Shown: positions 7,342-15,643, counted from the first letter of the stretch. The stretch: DNA of 46,857 bases from CAYUUW01 sp964448005 (GCA_964448005.1 CAYUUW010000004.1:1-46857), one strand, 5' to 3'. A program made the numbers and translations. The notes: generated by a model from the letters alone, not told the origin.

Positions 7342-7416
7342 GCGGGTATAGTACAATGGCTAGTATGTCAGCCTTCCAAGCTGAAGATGCGGGTTCGATT
7401 CCCGCTACCCGCTCCA
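7342..7416 (+). tRNA. tRNA-Gly (anticodon UCC)
   Basis: Complete cloverleaf: acceptor GCGGGTA (7342-7348) pairs with TACCCGC (7406-7412). The anticodon arm is TCAGC-CTTCCAA-GCTGA with anticodon TCC, the T arm is GCGGG-TTCGATT-CCCGC, and the D loop holds the GG of CAATGGCTAG. U is the discriminator and CCA is encoded (7414-7416). It reads GGA and, by wobble, other Gly codons. Confidence 0.95.
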
Positions 7417-7504
7417 AGCTATGAACTGAGCGTAGCGATAGTGAGTAGGTTGGGCGGCAGTCCCGGTTTTTTCGGAGTTACCCGCTCCAATTGAATTGTG
7501 TCAG

Positions 7505-7530
7505 CCCTGCCGGCCGGCAGGGATTTTTAT
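7505..7530 (+). terminator. Terminator downstream of tRNA-Gly
   Basis: CCCTGCC-GGCC-GGCAGGG (7505-7522), a perfect 7-bp GC-rich stem with a 4-nt loop, followed by ATTTTTAT. Confidence 0.8.
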
Positions 7531-7554
7531 AATTAGGGGTTTGGGAGGCTCTTC

Positions 7555-7574
7555 ATCCCGATGGGCATCGGGAT
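7555..7574. repeat. Perfect tetraloop hairpin between tRNA-Gly and the prgI-like gene
   Basis: ATCCCGAT-GGGC-ATCGGGAT, an 8-bp stem. No T run follows on the plus strand. It could block readthrough or act as a protein site. The prgI-like promoter probably follows it: TTTATT (7634), 17 bp, TAAAAT (7657-7662). Confidence 0.5.
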
Positions 7575-7686
7575 TCTGAGCGACAGCATTTTCCATCCCG
7601 CTGGTCTCAGCAATCGCAATGACTCTAATCATCTTTATTTTTGGCCATTTTTGTGCTAAAATAAAAGGATTGAATTCAAAAAAGGC

Positions 7687-8457
7687 ATGCTTCAGTACAA
7701 GATTCCCCAAGACATAGGCATAGAGGACAAGATTGTGGGCCCCTTCAGCCTGCGCCAGCTGGGCATTGTGGGGGCGGGCGGAGGCATCAGCTACGTCATT
7801 TTCGCCATCAGCTCCAAATTCTACGAGCTCAACACGCTGGAGTACATCGTCCTGCTCATTCCTTTTCTGCTGAGCCTGGCAGTGGCCCTGCTCAAGATCA
7901 ACAGCGTCACTTTCACCAAGTTCGTCCTGCTGGCCATGGAATTCTCCATCAAGCCCAAGCAAAGGATGTGGGACCATCGCGGCATCAGCGACCTGGTGGC
8001 GCCGAACCTGAACGAGGAGCCTCGGGAGGCCGAGAGGGATCCTCGCCCTGCCGTGGGCGAAGGCAAAAAGGTCAACCTGGAGGACTTGAGCCACATTCTG
8101 GATTCCGGAGGCGCAAAAGGGGTGGCGTCCGCCGACCACCAGGATCTGGACAAGGCCAAGGACGATGACCTGATCACGGAGGCTTTCTTCGGCCACAGGC
8201 GCGAAGAGAGCGCCACGCAGAACATGTACTGGCGCACGAAGGAATCCCAAAAAAAGCGCCTGGACCTTTTGGCCAAACTGCCCTCTCAATCCTTGGCGAA
8301 AGCCGAGAAAAGCGAATCCGACCCCAGCCAGCCTCTTCCGGGCCCCGAACCAGCCATTCCTTTGACGGCTCCCTCGGTCAACTCTTCGGCGGCGCCTTAT
8401 GGGAATTTCCAAGTGCAGGAGCTTGAGAAAGGCGAAATAGACCTTAATCCAGAATAG
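7687..8457 (+). CDS. PrgI family protein (VirB3-like, type IV secretion/conjugation related)
   Basis: 256 residues. The N-terminus matches the PrgI signature: QYKIPQDIGIEDKIVGPFSL then RQLGIVGAGGGISYVIF, with two membrane helices at about residues 25-45 and 55-72. After residue about 95 the chain is a long polar, Pro/Ser/Glu-rich cytoplasmic tail, unusual in length for PrgI but common in CPR relatives. AAAAAAGG just upstream of ATG 7687 may serve as ribosome binding site. It is translationally close (1 bp gap) to a TraC-like gene; in related genomes these two precede a VirB4-type ATPase, which is not present here. Confidence 0.82.
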   Translation: MLQYKIPQDIGIEDKIVGPFSLRQLGIVGAGGGISYVIFAISSKFYELNTLEYIVLLIPFLLSLAVALLKINSVTFTKFVLLAMEFSIKPKQRMWDHRGISDLVAPNLNEEPREAERDPRPAVGEGKKVNLEDLSHILDSGGAKGVASADHQDLDKAKDDDLITEAFFGHRREESATQNMYWRTKESQKKRLDLLAKLPSQSLAKAEKSESDPSQPLPGPEPAIPLTAPSVNSSAAPYGNFQVQELEKGEIDLNPE

Positions 8458-8458
8458 C

Positions 8459-9166
8459 ATGGCCCAGCTTTCCAATGACAATGTGAGGCAAAAGAAGACT
8501 AATCCGGCTGTCAGCACCCAGAGCTTTCTGAGCTTTGCCGAGATCAAGGGGAACCTGGTCGTGCTCAAGAACGGCGGCCTGAGGGCCGTGCTCCAGACCA
8601 GCAGCATCAATTTCAGCCTCAAGTCTGAGCAGGAGCAGAACGCCATCATCTACGGCTACCAAAGCTTCCTCAACTCGCTGGATTTCCCGATCCAGGTCCT
8701 GGTCCATTCCCGCAAGCTGGATATCGACAAGTACATCGAGGGGGTTCGCGAAAAAGGCGAGCTCCACCAGAACGCCCTGCTGAAAAGCCAGACGATGGAA
8801 TACTGCGATTATATTCAGAAGCTGGTGGAGTACGCGGACATCATGGAGAAGAAATTCTATGTGGTGATTCCCTACGATCCTTATCGGGCGCAGAACCAGA
8901 ATATTTTCTCCAAATTCATGGGCAGCCTGTCCTCCAAGGACAGCATTGACAATATCCGGCGCCGCCACAAGGAGTTCGATGAGATGAGCAAGCACATTTC
9001 CGAAAGGATCAGCCTGGCTAAAGCTGGCTTGGAAGGCTGCGGATTGCGCGTCGCCCAATTGGAGACCTCTCAGCTGATCGAGCTTTTCTATCAGACCTAC
9101 AATCCTCTCACTGCCCGCAACGAGAAGCTGCAGGACCTGAATGCGGTGGATGTGGAGGCCCTTTGA
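8459..9166 (+). CDS. TraC-like / VirB4 N-terminal-like protein
   Basis: 235 residues, no membrane segment. The pattern SFLSFAEIKGNLVVLKNGGL, RAVLQTSSINFSLKS, then YQSFLNSLDFPIQVLVHSRKL and KKFYVVIPYDPY matches the N-terminal domain found before VirB4/TraC ATPases in CPR bacteria. There is no Walker A motif: the protein stops before an ATPase domain would begin. It forms an operon with the PrgI-like gene, stop and start separated by one base. The likely role is assembly of a type IV-like pore or surface apparatus. Confidence 0.75.
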   Translation: MAQLSNDNVRQKKTNPAVSTQSFLSFAEIKGNLVVLKNGGLRAVLQTSSINFSLKSEQEQNAIIYGYQSFLNSLDFPIQVLVHSRKLDIDKYIEGVREKGELHQNALLKSQTMEYCDYIQKLVEYADIMEKKFYVVIPYDPYRAQNQNIFSKFMGSLSSKDSIDNIRRRHKEFDEMSKHISERISLAKAGLEGCGLRVAQLETSQLIELFYQTYNPLTARNEKLQDLNAVDVEAL

Positions 9167-9195
9167 TTGAGGCCGGGCGTACACCCTTCGCCTCT

Positions 9196-10899
9196 TCAGC
9201 CGCCCTCCAAAAGCCTGATGCGAATCTTCTCCGCTAGACGGGGCATGGAGGAGAGCCACAGGGGCCAAGTCCGGATTTCGGCCTCTTCCACCTCCGGAAG
9301 ATTGTTCAGATAGGCTTCGGCCTCCTCCAGGGGCATTCCTGCGATCCGCTCCTTGATGCGGCTGGAGAAGCGAAGGCCGGCTTCCAGGGAGGAGTCGATG
9401 ACATACTCTTGAATCCCTTCGATCGTGGCAGTGATTTTGGTTTGCCCTAGGCTCGGGTTCTCCTCCAGCACCTCGTAGCGGATGTTTTCGGCCACAACTG
9501 AATCCTCTTTCAGCTGCATTTGCGGATGGGTTCTGGCCCGAAGCTCCTTTCTCATCAGCGCAAGCAGCTGGTCCGCATCGTAGGCGATTCCTTGAGCGGA
9601 GATCTCGGCGTAGATCTGGAATTTGTCCCGGAAGCTCCCCACTAGGCCTTCGGACACTTTCATTTCTACGATGCTCGTTTTGAGCTGCCTTCGGTCGTCC
9701 AGCAGCACCAAGTGGGTCTGGTTGAGCCGATTGCTTTCCTCCAGCAAAGCCTGCAGCTCCTCTCTGGCCACCAGGATCAGGCTTTCCTCCACCTGCTTTT
9801 TGGCGCTTTCCACATCCTCCTCGGTCACCACTAGCGAATAGGAGCCTGCCCCCCCTGAAAAAGGCGCGCTGCTTTCCGCCCAGATCACTTTCTGTTCGCT
9901 GGAGGAAAGGTTGGGCAGGGTGAATCTGGAGGGGGGGATGTTGCCTCGTTCCCCGATGGGCTTATTGTAGCGGTCGAAAGGGTCGGCTTCCACGCTTACC
10001 CTTTGCTTTCCTGGCAGCATTTTCCCGGATTCGTCCGGGGCTGCCGCAGCCACGGTGACCCAATTTTTGGAACGGAAAATCAGGCCTTCCGGAGACTGGA
10101 AGCGGGTGCCTTGGCGCAGCCGCCATTCTTCCTGCGAGCTGTTGATCAGGGTCACTTCGCCTGTGGCATTGCTTCCGTTGAACTGCTTGGTGCTGGCGCT
10201 GAAGATTTTGGTCTGCTTGGCTGTGGTCTCAATTTTTTGGCTGGCGATGACATTGGGCTGATTCTGGTTCAGGAGCCTTTGATTGCTTCGCCGGTCGGCC
10301 AAAAGCACATTCAGGCTGTGGTCGATGGGCTCGAAAGCCGGCCGAATGTAAACGGTGGCTCCTGGCAGAGCCACATAGCTGATGAGCCCGAAAATGCCTA
10401 CGCTGAGCAAGAGCAGCAAAGGGAGGAAAAAGGGCCTCGAAGAGGGGAGGCTCAGATCTGCGGCCTTCTTGGAGGAAAGCGGGGAAGCCTTGTGGGCTTT
10501 TTCCCGCAGTTCGGTGACCAGCTGGCCAATGGTCATTTTTTTTTCGATGCGCTGGGGGGCTTCGCGGGGGAGCGAATTGCGCCTGGCCTGGATCGGCTCA
10601 ATGCGCATTCCGACCTCCTGCGGGGGCAAAATGGCGCTGGAGGGGATTTGCAGGCTGGCTTGGCTTGGAATCCCTGCTTTTTGAGCCAAATGCCTTCCGA
10701 TCCGGTCGGCGCTCACCAGCTCGAGGGAATTGCCTTGGGCTTCCGCTTGGCGCTTGAGGAGCTCCAGATTGATTCCGCTTTGGAAAATCAGCGCCTTTCT
10801 GGGGAAAACCAGGCAGATCGCTTGGCCTTTGAATCGTTTGATGCGGTCAATCAGGGGCTGGATTTCCTCATCCACCTCCACGCGGAGCACATGCTTCAT
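9196..10899 (-). CDS. CPR 'baseplate J-like' single-pass membrane protein
   Basis: 567 residues. The N-terminal 70 residues (RVEVDEEIQPLIDRIKRFKG; AICLVFPRKALIFQSGINLE; LVSADRIGRHLAQKAG) match a domain widespread in CPR proteins labelled baseplate J-like. A Pro/Ala/Lys-rich linker leads to one membrane helix (about residues 158-178, PFFLPLLLLLSVGIFGLISY). The large outer part is strand-rich with GEVTLINSSQEEWRLRQGT and a C-terminal domain. This places a cytoplasmic sensor-like domain on one side and an adhesin-like domain on the other. It follows pgk by 25 bp on the same strand, so they may be co-transcribed. Exact function unknown. Confidence 0.65.
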   Translation of the reverse strand: MKHVLRVEVDEEIQPLIDRIKRFKGQAICLVFPRKALIFQSGINLELLKRQAEAQGNSLELVSADRIGRHLAQKAGIPSQASLQIPSSAILPPQEVGMRIEPIQARRNSLPREAPQRIEKKMTIGQLVTELREKAHKASPLSSKKAADLSLPSSRPFFLPLLLLLSVGIFGLISYVALPGATVYIRPAFEPIDHSLNVLLADRRSNQRLLNQNQPNVIASQKIETTAKQTKIFSASTKQFNGSNATGEVTLINSSQEEWRLRQGTRFQSPEGLIFRSKNWVTVAAAAPDESGKMLPGKQRVSVEADPFDRYNKPIGERGNIPPSRFTLPNLSSSEQKVIWAESSAPFSGGAGSYSLVVTEEDVESAKKQVEESLILVAREELQALLEESNRLNQTHLVLLDDRRQLKTSIVEMKVSEGLVGSFRDKFQIYAEISAQGIAYDADQLLALMRKELRARTHPQMQLKEDSVVAENIRYEVLEENPSLGQTKITATIEGIQEYVIDSSLEAGLRFSSRIKERIAGMPLEEAEAYLNNLPEVEEAEIRTWPLWLSSMPRLAEKIRIRLLEGG

Positions 10900-10924
10900 G
10901 CGGGAAAAAAGTTAGTCGAAAGGA

Positions 10925-12094
10925 TTATTTTTTGAGCGGATCCAGGGCCGGAAGGCGCTTGCCTTCGATCATCTCCAGCGAAGCGCCTCCGCCTGTGGAA
11001 ACCAGGCTCATCCGCTCCCACAGCCCCAGAGCCCTCACGGCATTGGCGCTGTCGCCGCCGCCCACGATGGAAAGGGCTTTGCTTTGGGCAATAGCCTCTC
11101 CGATGAGGCGGGTTCCTTGGGAAAAAGGCTCCATCTCGAAGACGCCGATGGGGCCGAACCAAAGGATGGTTTTTGCCTGCCGGATCTGCTGCGTATAGGC
11201 TTCGGCGGTGGCTGGACCGATGTCCAGCGCCTTCCAGCCTTCGGGAATCTCCTCCATCGGAACGGTTTTGGCTTGCGCCTGGGGCGAAAAGGAATCGGCC
11301 ACCACGGCGTCGGTGGGGAGCATCAGCTTGGGGTCATCGGCAATTTTCCGGGCCAGCCCCCCCAGCTCCGCCATGCCTTCCTCGTCCACTCGGCTGGCTC
11401 CCACAGAGTAGCCCTGCAGCCTGCGCAGGGCGAAGGCCAGGGCGCCGCCGACCAGGACCTTGTCCGCCACATCCAAAAGGAAGCCGATAGCCCCCAGCTT
11501 GTCGGCCTTTAGGCCGCCTATCACCGCCACCATGGGCCGCGCCGGGTCGCGCAGGGCCTGGGTGAGCTGGGAGACTTCCTTTTCAGCTCCGAATCCAGCG
11601 TAAGAGGGAATGAACTTGGGGACGGAGGTCATGCTGGCGTGGGCCCGATGGCAGTTGGAGAAGGCTTCGTTCACGTAGCAGTCCGCCAAGGACGCGAGCT
11701 GCTTTCCGAAGGCGTCCCGTTCGGCTTCCGCCTTGCTCTTTTCGCCGGGGTGAAAGCGCAGATTTTCCAGGAGAACGATCCTCGTTTCTGGCAATCCATT
11801 CTCGCCCCAATCCTCCAGCGCGGCGACAGGTTCGCCCATCAGCCCGGAAAGATGCTGGGCCATGGGTCGGGTCCGCAGGCCGGGCTCCTGCCCTTTGGGG
11901 CGGCCCACATGCGTGGCCAGCACCAGCTGCCGGGCCCCCTTTTCCAGCAGGAAGCGCAGGGTGGGCAGGGCTTGGCGAATGCGAAGATCGTCCGCCACTT
12001 TTCCTTCGGCATCCAAAGGCACGTTGAAATCGACGCGGATGAAGACGGCTTTGCCGGAAAGGTCGGGCAGGTCACGGAGCGTTCTCAGGTTCAT
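10925..12094 (-). CDS. pgk: Phosphoglycerate kinase
   Basis: 389 residues, normal length. It transfers phosphate from 1,3-bisphosphoglycerate to ADP in glycolysis. Visible signatures: KAVFIRVDFNVPL (substrate-binding Arg/Asp/Asn), ATHVGRPKG, ENLRFHPGE, DCYVNEAFSNCHRAHAS, VIGGLKADKLG (nucleotide site), WFGPIGVFEMEPF and VGGGDSANAV. The promoter at 12119-12147 gives a leader of about 18 nt. This is one of the few central carbon enzymes in the window and fits a fermentative lifestyle. Confidence 0.97.
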   Translation of the reverse strand: MNLRTLRDLPDLSGKAVFIRVDFNVPLDAEGKVADDLRIRQALPTLRFLLEKGARQLVLATHVGRPKGQEPGLRTRPMAQHLSGLMGEPVAALEDWGENGLPETRIVLLENLRFHPGEKSKAEAERDAFGKQLASLADCYVNEAFSNCHRAHASMTSVPKFIPSYAGFGAEKEVSQLTQALRDPARPMVAVIGGLKADKLGAIGFLLDVADKVLVGGALAFALRRLQGYSVGASRVDEEGMAELGGLARKIADDPKLMLPTDAVVADSFSPQAQAKTVPMEEIPEGWKALDIGPATAEAYTQQIRQAKTILWFGPIGVFEMEPFSQGTRLIGEAIAQSKALSIVGGGDSANAVRALGLWERMSLVSTGGGASLEMIEGKRLPALDPLKK

Positions 12095-12118
12095 GGGCCA
12101 TGGCTTAGCTGCCCCTTC

Positions 12119-12147
12119 AATATAGGCCAGGCGGAGGAAGTTTTCAA
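12119..12147 (-). promoter_or_regulatory. Promoter of pgk
   Basis: Minus strand TTGAAA (12147-12142), 17 bp, TATATT (12124-12119); ATG follows about 25 nt after the -10. Confidence 0.65.
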
Positions 12148-12163
12148 TTGTTTGGGCAAAAAG

Positions 12164-12202
12164 AAAAACCCTCCCAGGCCTTCTGGCACAGGGAGGGTTT
12201 TT
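12164..12202. terminator. Bidirectional Rho-independent terminator
   Basis: AAAAACCCTCCC (12164-12175), 15-nt loop, GGGAGGGTTTTT (12191-12202). Perfect 12-bp arms with T runs on both strands. It ends the lipoprotein transcript and insulates pgk. Confidence 0.9.
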
Positions 12203-12211
12203 CGGAAAAAG

Positions 12212-12790
12212 CTATTGAATGGATTTGAATTCGGTGATGAGCGACGGGCAGCCGGTGTCTCCTCTTTCAGGCTGGTTGCGGTCCAGAACGAAGCTGACTG
12301 CATGGGTGGATCCGCTTTCGAATGCCGCATTGATCTTGTCGTTTTCGTAAGGCCCATACAAGTCGCCCTGGATCTGATTGTCGTTTTTGCAGCCCAGATT
12401 GATGAGGTAGCCTTCCTCATTCTTTTTCACCATGGGTTCGCTGGCCTGATCCAGGGTGCTCAAAAGCTCGGAATGGATATCGTTCTGGGGCAGCTGAAGG
12501 TAGAAACGTTCCACGGAAACCGTTCCGTTGGGGTCGGCCGTGCAGATGTCGCTTTCCATGGCGTAATCGCTGCAGGGGTAGCTTTCCTTTTCGGCAACGA
12601 ATTTCGCTGCGCCCTGGTAGGAAAGCTGGTCGGCCTCCGCATCGATTTTTCCTTGAGGAGTTTCGTTTTCCGTCTGGGCCGGTTCATTTTCCGGGACGGC
12701 AGGGGCTTCATCGGAGTCTGAATTCCAGCAGCCTGCCAGGGTCATCAGCAGGGGGAGGAGAAGAAGGTATCCGTAAGTCTTGTGGCGCAT
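12212..12790 (-). CDS. Predicted lipoprotein, unknown function
   Basis: 192 residues. Signal peptide YGYLLLLPLLMTLAGC with lipobox LAGC, so it is probably lipidated at Cys21 and anchored to the outer face of the membrane. An acidic linker (PAVPENEPAQTENETPQG) precedes a C-terminal globular part of about 140 residues with three or four Cys (YPCSDYAMESDIC; LGCKND; DTGCPS), perhaps disulfide-bonded. No known family recognised. ATG 12790 follows TTAACCCTCGCCACC. A CATAAT box lies about 30-40 nt upstream. Confidence 0.8.
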   Translation of the reverse strand: MRHKTYGYLLLLPLLMTLAGCWNSDSDEAPAVPENEPAQTENETPQGKIDAEADQLSYQGAAKFVAEKESYPCSDYAMESDICTADPNGTVSVERFYLQLPQNDIHSELLSTLDQASEPMVKKNEEGYLINLGCKNDNQIQGDLYGPYENDKINAAFESGSTHAVSFVLDRNQPERGDTGCPSLITEFKSIQ

Positions 12791-13142
12791 GGTGGCGAGG
12801 GTTAAGGGTTGAGCCCTATTATGCTAATGGCTTTCAATTGCTTTGTCCATCGTCAGGCGGAGGGTTTCCGCCCGCCGAAAGCGCAGCGCTCTGTTTTCAA
12901 AAATTAAATTAAGCGATAAACTATTCAAGCCAAGACGGCTTCCCCCCAACCGTTGTGAAGGGTCTAGGCAAGGACTCCTTAGCAGCACTGCAGAAAGAGA
13001 GGCTTCATGAAAGAAACGAAAATCAGCCCCCTTGCTGACGGCCAAAACATGGTCACCCGTCTTTGTGGATTTACTATTGGATTCACAACTGGAGGCCCCG
13101 ATGCTATAGTTCGGCCTGGCTCGCAAAAAAGAACCTTTACCC
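12791..13142. other. 352-bp intergenic region between divergent lipoprotein and thyA genes
   Basis: Holds the divergent promoters and the small inverted repeat GGCGGAGGGTTTCCGCC (12854-12870). A 199-codon minus frame crosses it but is a thyA shadow. I see no RNA gene or further coding sequence. Confidence 0.5.
13082..13110 (+). promoter_or_regulatory. Promoter of thyA-folA
   Basis: TTCACA (13082-13087), 17 bp, TATAGT (13105-13110), preceded by TGC. Transcription would start about 26 nt before ATG 13143. Confidence 0.7.
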
Positions 13143-13934
13143 ATGAAGCAATACCTCGACCTGGTTCGGGAAGTGATGGAAAACGGCCTGCAGAAGACCG
13201 ATCGCACCGGCACAGGGACCACCTCTGTTTTCGGCCTGCAGCAGAAGTACGATCTGCGCGAAGGCTTCCCCCTGGTGACGACCAAGAAGGTCCGTTTCGA
13301 CGCCATCCTGCGCGAACTCCTCTGGTTTCTGCACGGCTCCACCAACATCCACGACGACGATCTGACCGAGCACACCCCCATTTGGGATGCCTGGGCGGAC
13401 GAGAAGGGCGAGCTAGGCCCCATCTACGGCAAGCAGTGGGTCGCCTGGGAGGCTCCCGACGGAACGAAGATCAACCAGATCCAGGAGGCCATTGACCTGC
13501 TCAAGAAGAGCCCGGATTCCCGCCGCATCCTGGTGAGCGCATGGAACGTGGCGGATCTGCCGAAAATGGCCCTCATGCCTTGCCATGCCTTCTTCCAGCT
13601 CAGCGTGATGGGGGATCGCCTCGATTTGCAGATGTACCAGCGCAGCGCAGACATCGCTTTGGGCGTGCCCTACAACATCGCGAGCTACAGCATTCTGCTC
13701 ACCATGCTGGCCCAGGAGTGCGGCCTAATCCCCGGTGTTTTTGTCCATACCCTGGGTGACGCGCACATCTACTCCAACCATATGGAAGGCCTCAAGGAGC
13801 AGTTGGGCCGCAAGCCTCATCCTTTGCCCCAGCTTTCGATCGCCAAAAAGCCTTTCTGGGAACTCAAATTCGACGATTTTGAACTGAAGAACTACACTCA
13901 CGACTCCTTCATCAAATTCCCCGTGGCGGTCTGA
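13143..13934 (+). CDS. thyA: Thymidylate synthase
   Basis: 263 residues, almost exactly the length of E. coli ThyA. It methylates dUMP to dTMP using methylene-tetrahydrofolate. Visible: DRTGTGTTSVFG (phosphate-binding Arg), RELLWFLHGSTN, WDAWADEKGELGPIYGKQW, the catalytic Cys in ALMPCHAFFQ, YQRSADIALGVPYNIASYS (Arg-Ser-Asp substrate motif) and the last strand ending KFPVAV. It is first in an operon with folA, which regenerates tetrahydrofolate. Confidence 0.98.
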   Translation: MKQYLDLVREVMENGLQKTDRTGTGTTSVFGLQQKYDLREGFPLVTTKKVRFDAILRELLWFLHGSTNIHDDDLTEHTPIWDAWADEKGELGPIYGKQWVAWEAPDGTKINQIQEAIDLLKKSPDSRRILVSAWNVADLPKMALMPCHAFFQLSVMGDRLDLQMYQRSADIALGVPYNIASYSILLTMLAQECGLIPGVFVHTLGDAHIYSNHMEGLKEQLGRKPHPLPQLSIAKKPFWELKFDDFELKNYTHDSFIKFPVAV

Positions 13935-13972
13935 TTCACCCTATCGCCTTTCGCCAAACCAAACCAAGATCC

Positions 13973-14611
13973 ATGGACCAAGAAAAGCCCAAGCTCTATC
14001 TCATCGCCGCCATCGACCAGAAAGGCGGTATTGGCCTTGGCGGCAAGCTGCCTTGGCACCTGAAGGCCGACATGGAGTTTTTCCGCAGAACCACGATCTG
14101 CCACGAGGATGCCCAAAGGCGGAACATGGTCATCATGGGGCGCAAGACCTGGGAATCCATCCCCGAAAGCCAGCGTCCTTTGAAAGGAAGAAAAAACGTG
14201 ATCCTGACCGGAAACAAAGACTTCAAGGCCGAGGGCGCCTATGTGGCGCATTCCCTGAAAGACGCCATGGAGCTGGCGGACGATCGCATCGCCTCCATTT
14301 TTGTCATGGGTGGCGCAAAAGTCTACCAGCAAGCCATCTCGCTTAAGGGAATCAAGGGAATTTACCTGACCCAAGTTAAAAAAGCCTTCAGGTGCGACGC
14401 CTTTTTCCCGAAGCCTCCCAAATTTCCCAAAAAGGAGCTTTTGGGCAAAGGGGAGGAGGCCGGGGTCCCCTATGAGTTTTGGCTCTATTCCAAGCCAGCC
14501 TCTGTCCGCAAGCTGCCCCGGGAGGGGCAGGCGCAAGGGGCTAGGCCGAACAGGTCCCGCTCCGACCGAAAAGAGGGCTCTGCAGGAGCTCGGCCCAAAA
14601 AAAAGCGATAG
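13973..14611 (+). CDS. folA: Dihydrofolate reductase with basic C-terminal tail
   Basis: 212 residues, about 45 more than a minimal DHFR. The core shows LIAAIDQKGGIGLGGKLPWH, LKADMEFFRRTT (active-site acidic residue), MGRKTWESIP, KNVILTG and the NADPH-binding FVMGGAKVYQ. After the core (about residue 170) comes a tail rich in Arg, Lys, Ser and Gly, ending RPKKKR, with no known domain; it may be disordered or bind nucleic acid. It follows thyA by 38 bp, and its product restores the folate used by ThyA. Confidence 0.95.
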   Translation: MDQEKPKLYLIAAIDQKGGIGLGGKLPWHLKADMEFFRRTTICHEDAQRRNMVIMGRKTWESIPESQRPLKGRKNVILTGNKDFKAEGAYVAHSLKDAMELADDRIASIFVMGGAKVYQQAISLKGIKGIYLTQVKKAFRCDAFFPKPPKFPKKELLGKGEEAGVPYEFWLYSKPASVRKLPREGQAQGARPNRSRSDRKEGSAGARPKKKR

Positions 14612-14649
14612 CCATCCCCGCTCATTCATCCCCCTGATCCAACTTCTTC

Positions 14650-14999
14650 ATGGAGAGCCAGCCAAAAAAACCAGAGGAAAGGGGCTTCATGGGGATTCTT
14701 TGGGCGGGAATAAAAGGGGTCCTCACCGGCCTTCTGGGCCTAGTGGTGCTGGCGTTCAATCTGACTTTCCGGATCTTGAGGATCGCTTTTTTTGCCTCGC
14801 TTTGGCTGGGGGGCTTCGCCCTTTTGGCGGTCCTGACCCTTTCGCTTTCCGCTCGTCTGCTGGGCGGTGCCATCGTCTGGCGCAGAACCCGGCTTGGCAG
14901 GCTCATCTGGCGGGGCGGATCGAGGCTTTTGAGCAGCGCCGTACGGAAAAAGCACTTCAAATGCCTCTGCCAGAGCTGGAATCATCGGAGGCGCTTTAA
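14650..14999 (+). CDS. Small membrane protein with a probable frameshift at an A5 run
   Basis: From ATG 14650 the frame gives two adjoining membrane helices (GVLTGLLGLVVLAFNLTFRI and FASLWLGGFALLAVLTLSLS), then a basic stretch (WRRTRLGRLIWRGGSRL). The same frame runs on to 15477 through a strong terminator and antisense to a lipoprotein gene, which is unlikely. A one-base change at the A run 14947-14951 would lead to ALQMPLPELESSEAL and a TAA at 14997-14999, right before the terminator. That end looks natural. It could be an assembly indel or a -1 slip. It follows folA and probably shares its transcript. Family unknown. Confidence 0.5.
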
Positions 15000-15005
15000 G
15001 GAATC

Positions 15006-15043
15006 AAAAAGCTGCCCTCCTGCTTCGGTTGGGGCAGCTTTTT
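15006..15043 (+). terminator. Rho-independent terminator of the thyA-folA operon
   Basis: AAAAAGCTGCCC (15006-15017), 14-nt loop, GGGCAGCTTTTT (15032-15043). Perfect 12-bp arms, T runs on both strands, so it can also serve the convergent lipoprotein gene. Confidence 0.9.
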
Positions 15044-15069
15044 CCTTGCCGATTCGATTCCGGATCCCC

Positions 15070-15456
15070 TTAGTTTTGGGGCGTTGCCGGGTCCATTTCC
15101 ATTTGCTCCTTCTCCGTGGCGATTCCGGAAAGGTCCAGCTCCATGATTTTGGGCGTTTCGGGCGCCATCTCCATCTGCTCTTTCTCGGTCACTTCGCCGG
15201 AAGGCTCTTTCTCCATCTGGCCCTCCTCGGCATCGTCTTGAGCTTCGGGTTCCATCTCCTCCGCTTCTCCTCCATTCGCATTATCATCGCCTCCTCCTTC
15301 ATTCTCTTTGTCCGCAGATGGGACAGGGATCGAAGCGTCTTCTTCGGCGGCAGGGGCTGTTGCGGGCGGCAGCGTGACGGGGTTGGTGGCGCAGGCGGCG
15401 AGCAAAAGCGCGGAGGAAAGGCTCAAGAGCATTTGGAGATTCTTGGAATTGGCCAT
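15070..15456 (-). CDS. Small acidic lipoprotein with repeated EKEQMEM segments
   Basis: 128 residues from ATG 15456. Signal peptide LQMLLSLSSALLLAACAT with lipobox LAAC. The mature part is almost all low-complexity: Ala/Pro-rich, then Gly/Glu/Asp-rich, and the C-terminus repeats TEKEQMEM twice (followed by APETP and DPATP). It is probably a disordered, strongly negative surface layer; no family recognised. I chose the internal start because the upstream 15 codons are not signal-like and the promoter lies just upstream. Confidence 0.7.
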   Translation of the reverse strand: MANSKNLQMLLSLSSALLLAACATNPVTLPPATAPAAEEDASIPVPSADKENEGGGDDNANGGEAEEMEPEAQDDAEEGQMEKEPSGEVTEKEQMEMAPETPKIMELDLSGIATEKEQMEMDPATPQN

Positions 15457-15489
15457 AGGAAAAAATTTAAAGGCTAAAATGCAAAATCC

Positions 15490-15518
15490 ATAATACATCA
15501 AAGCCCCTTCTTGCTCAA
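15490..15518 (-). promoter_or_regulatory. Promoter of the acidic lipoprotein gene
   Basis: Minus strand TTGAGC (15518-15513), 17 bp, TATTAT (15495-15490), about 34 nt before ATG 15456. Confidence 0.6.
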
Positions 15519-15643
15519 GTCTTGGGCTTGCCGAGCCGGGTTGTTTGCCAGGGGTCTTCCTTTGGTCTAGGATCAGGGGCGCAACGCTTGCCTTTTTTCG
15601 CCTGGACTTTGACGAGCTGTTGCCGATCGCAAACCCCTATGCC

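Noticed and set aside
7501..8649. 382-codon minus frame over the prgI-like gene
   Set aside because: Antisense shadow; the plus strand has a recognisable PrgI-like protein.
12824..13423. 199-codon minus frame
   Set aside because: Antisense to thyA plus intergenic sequence; low-complexity Ser/Arg composition.
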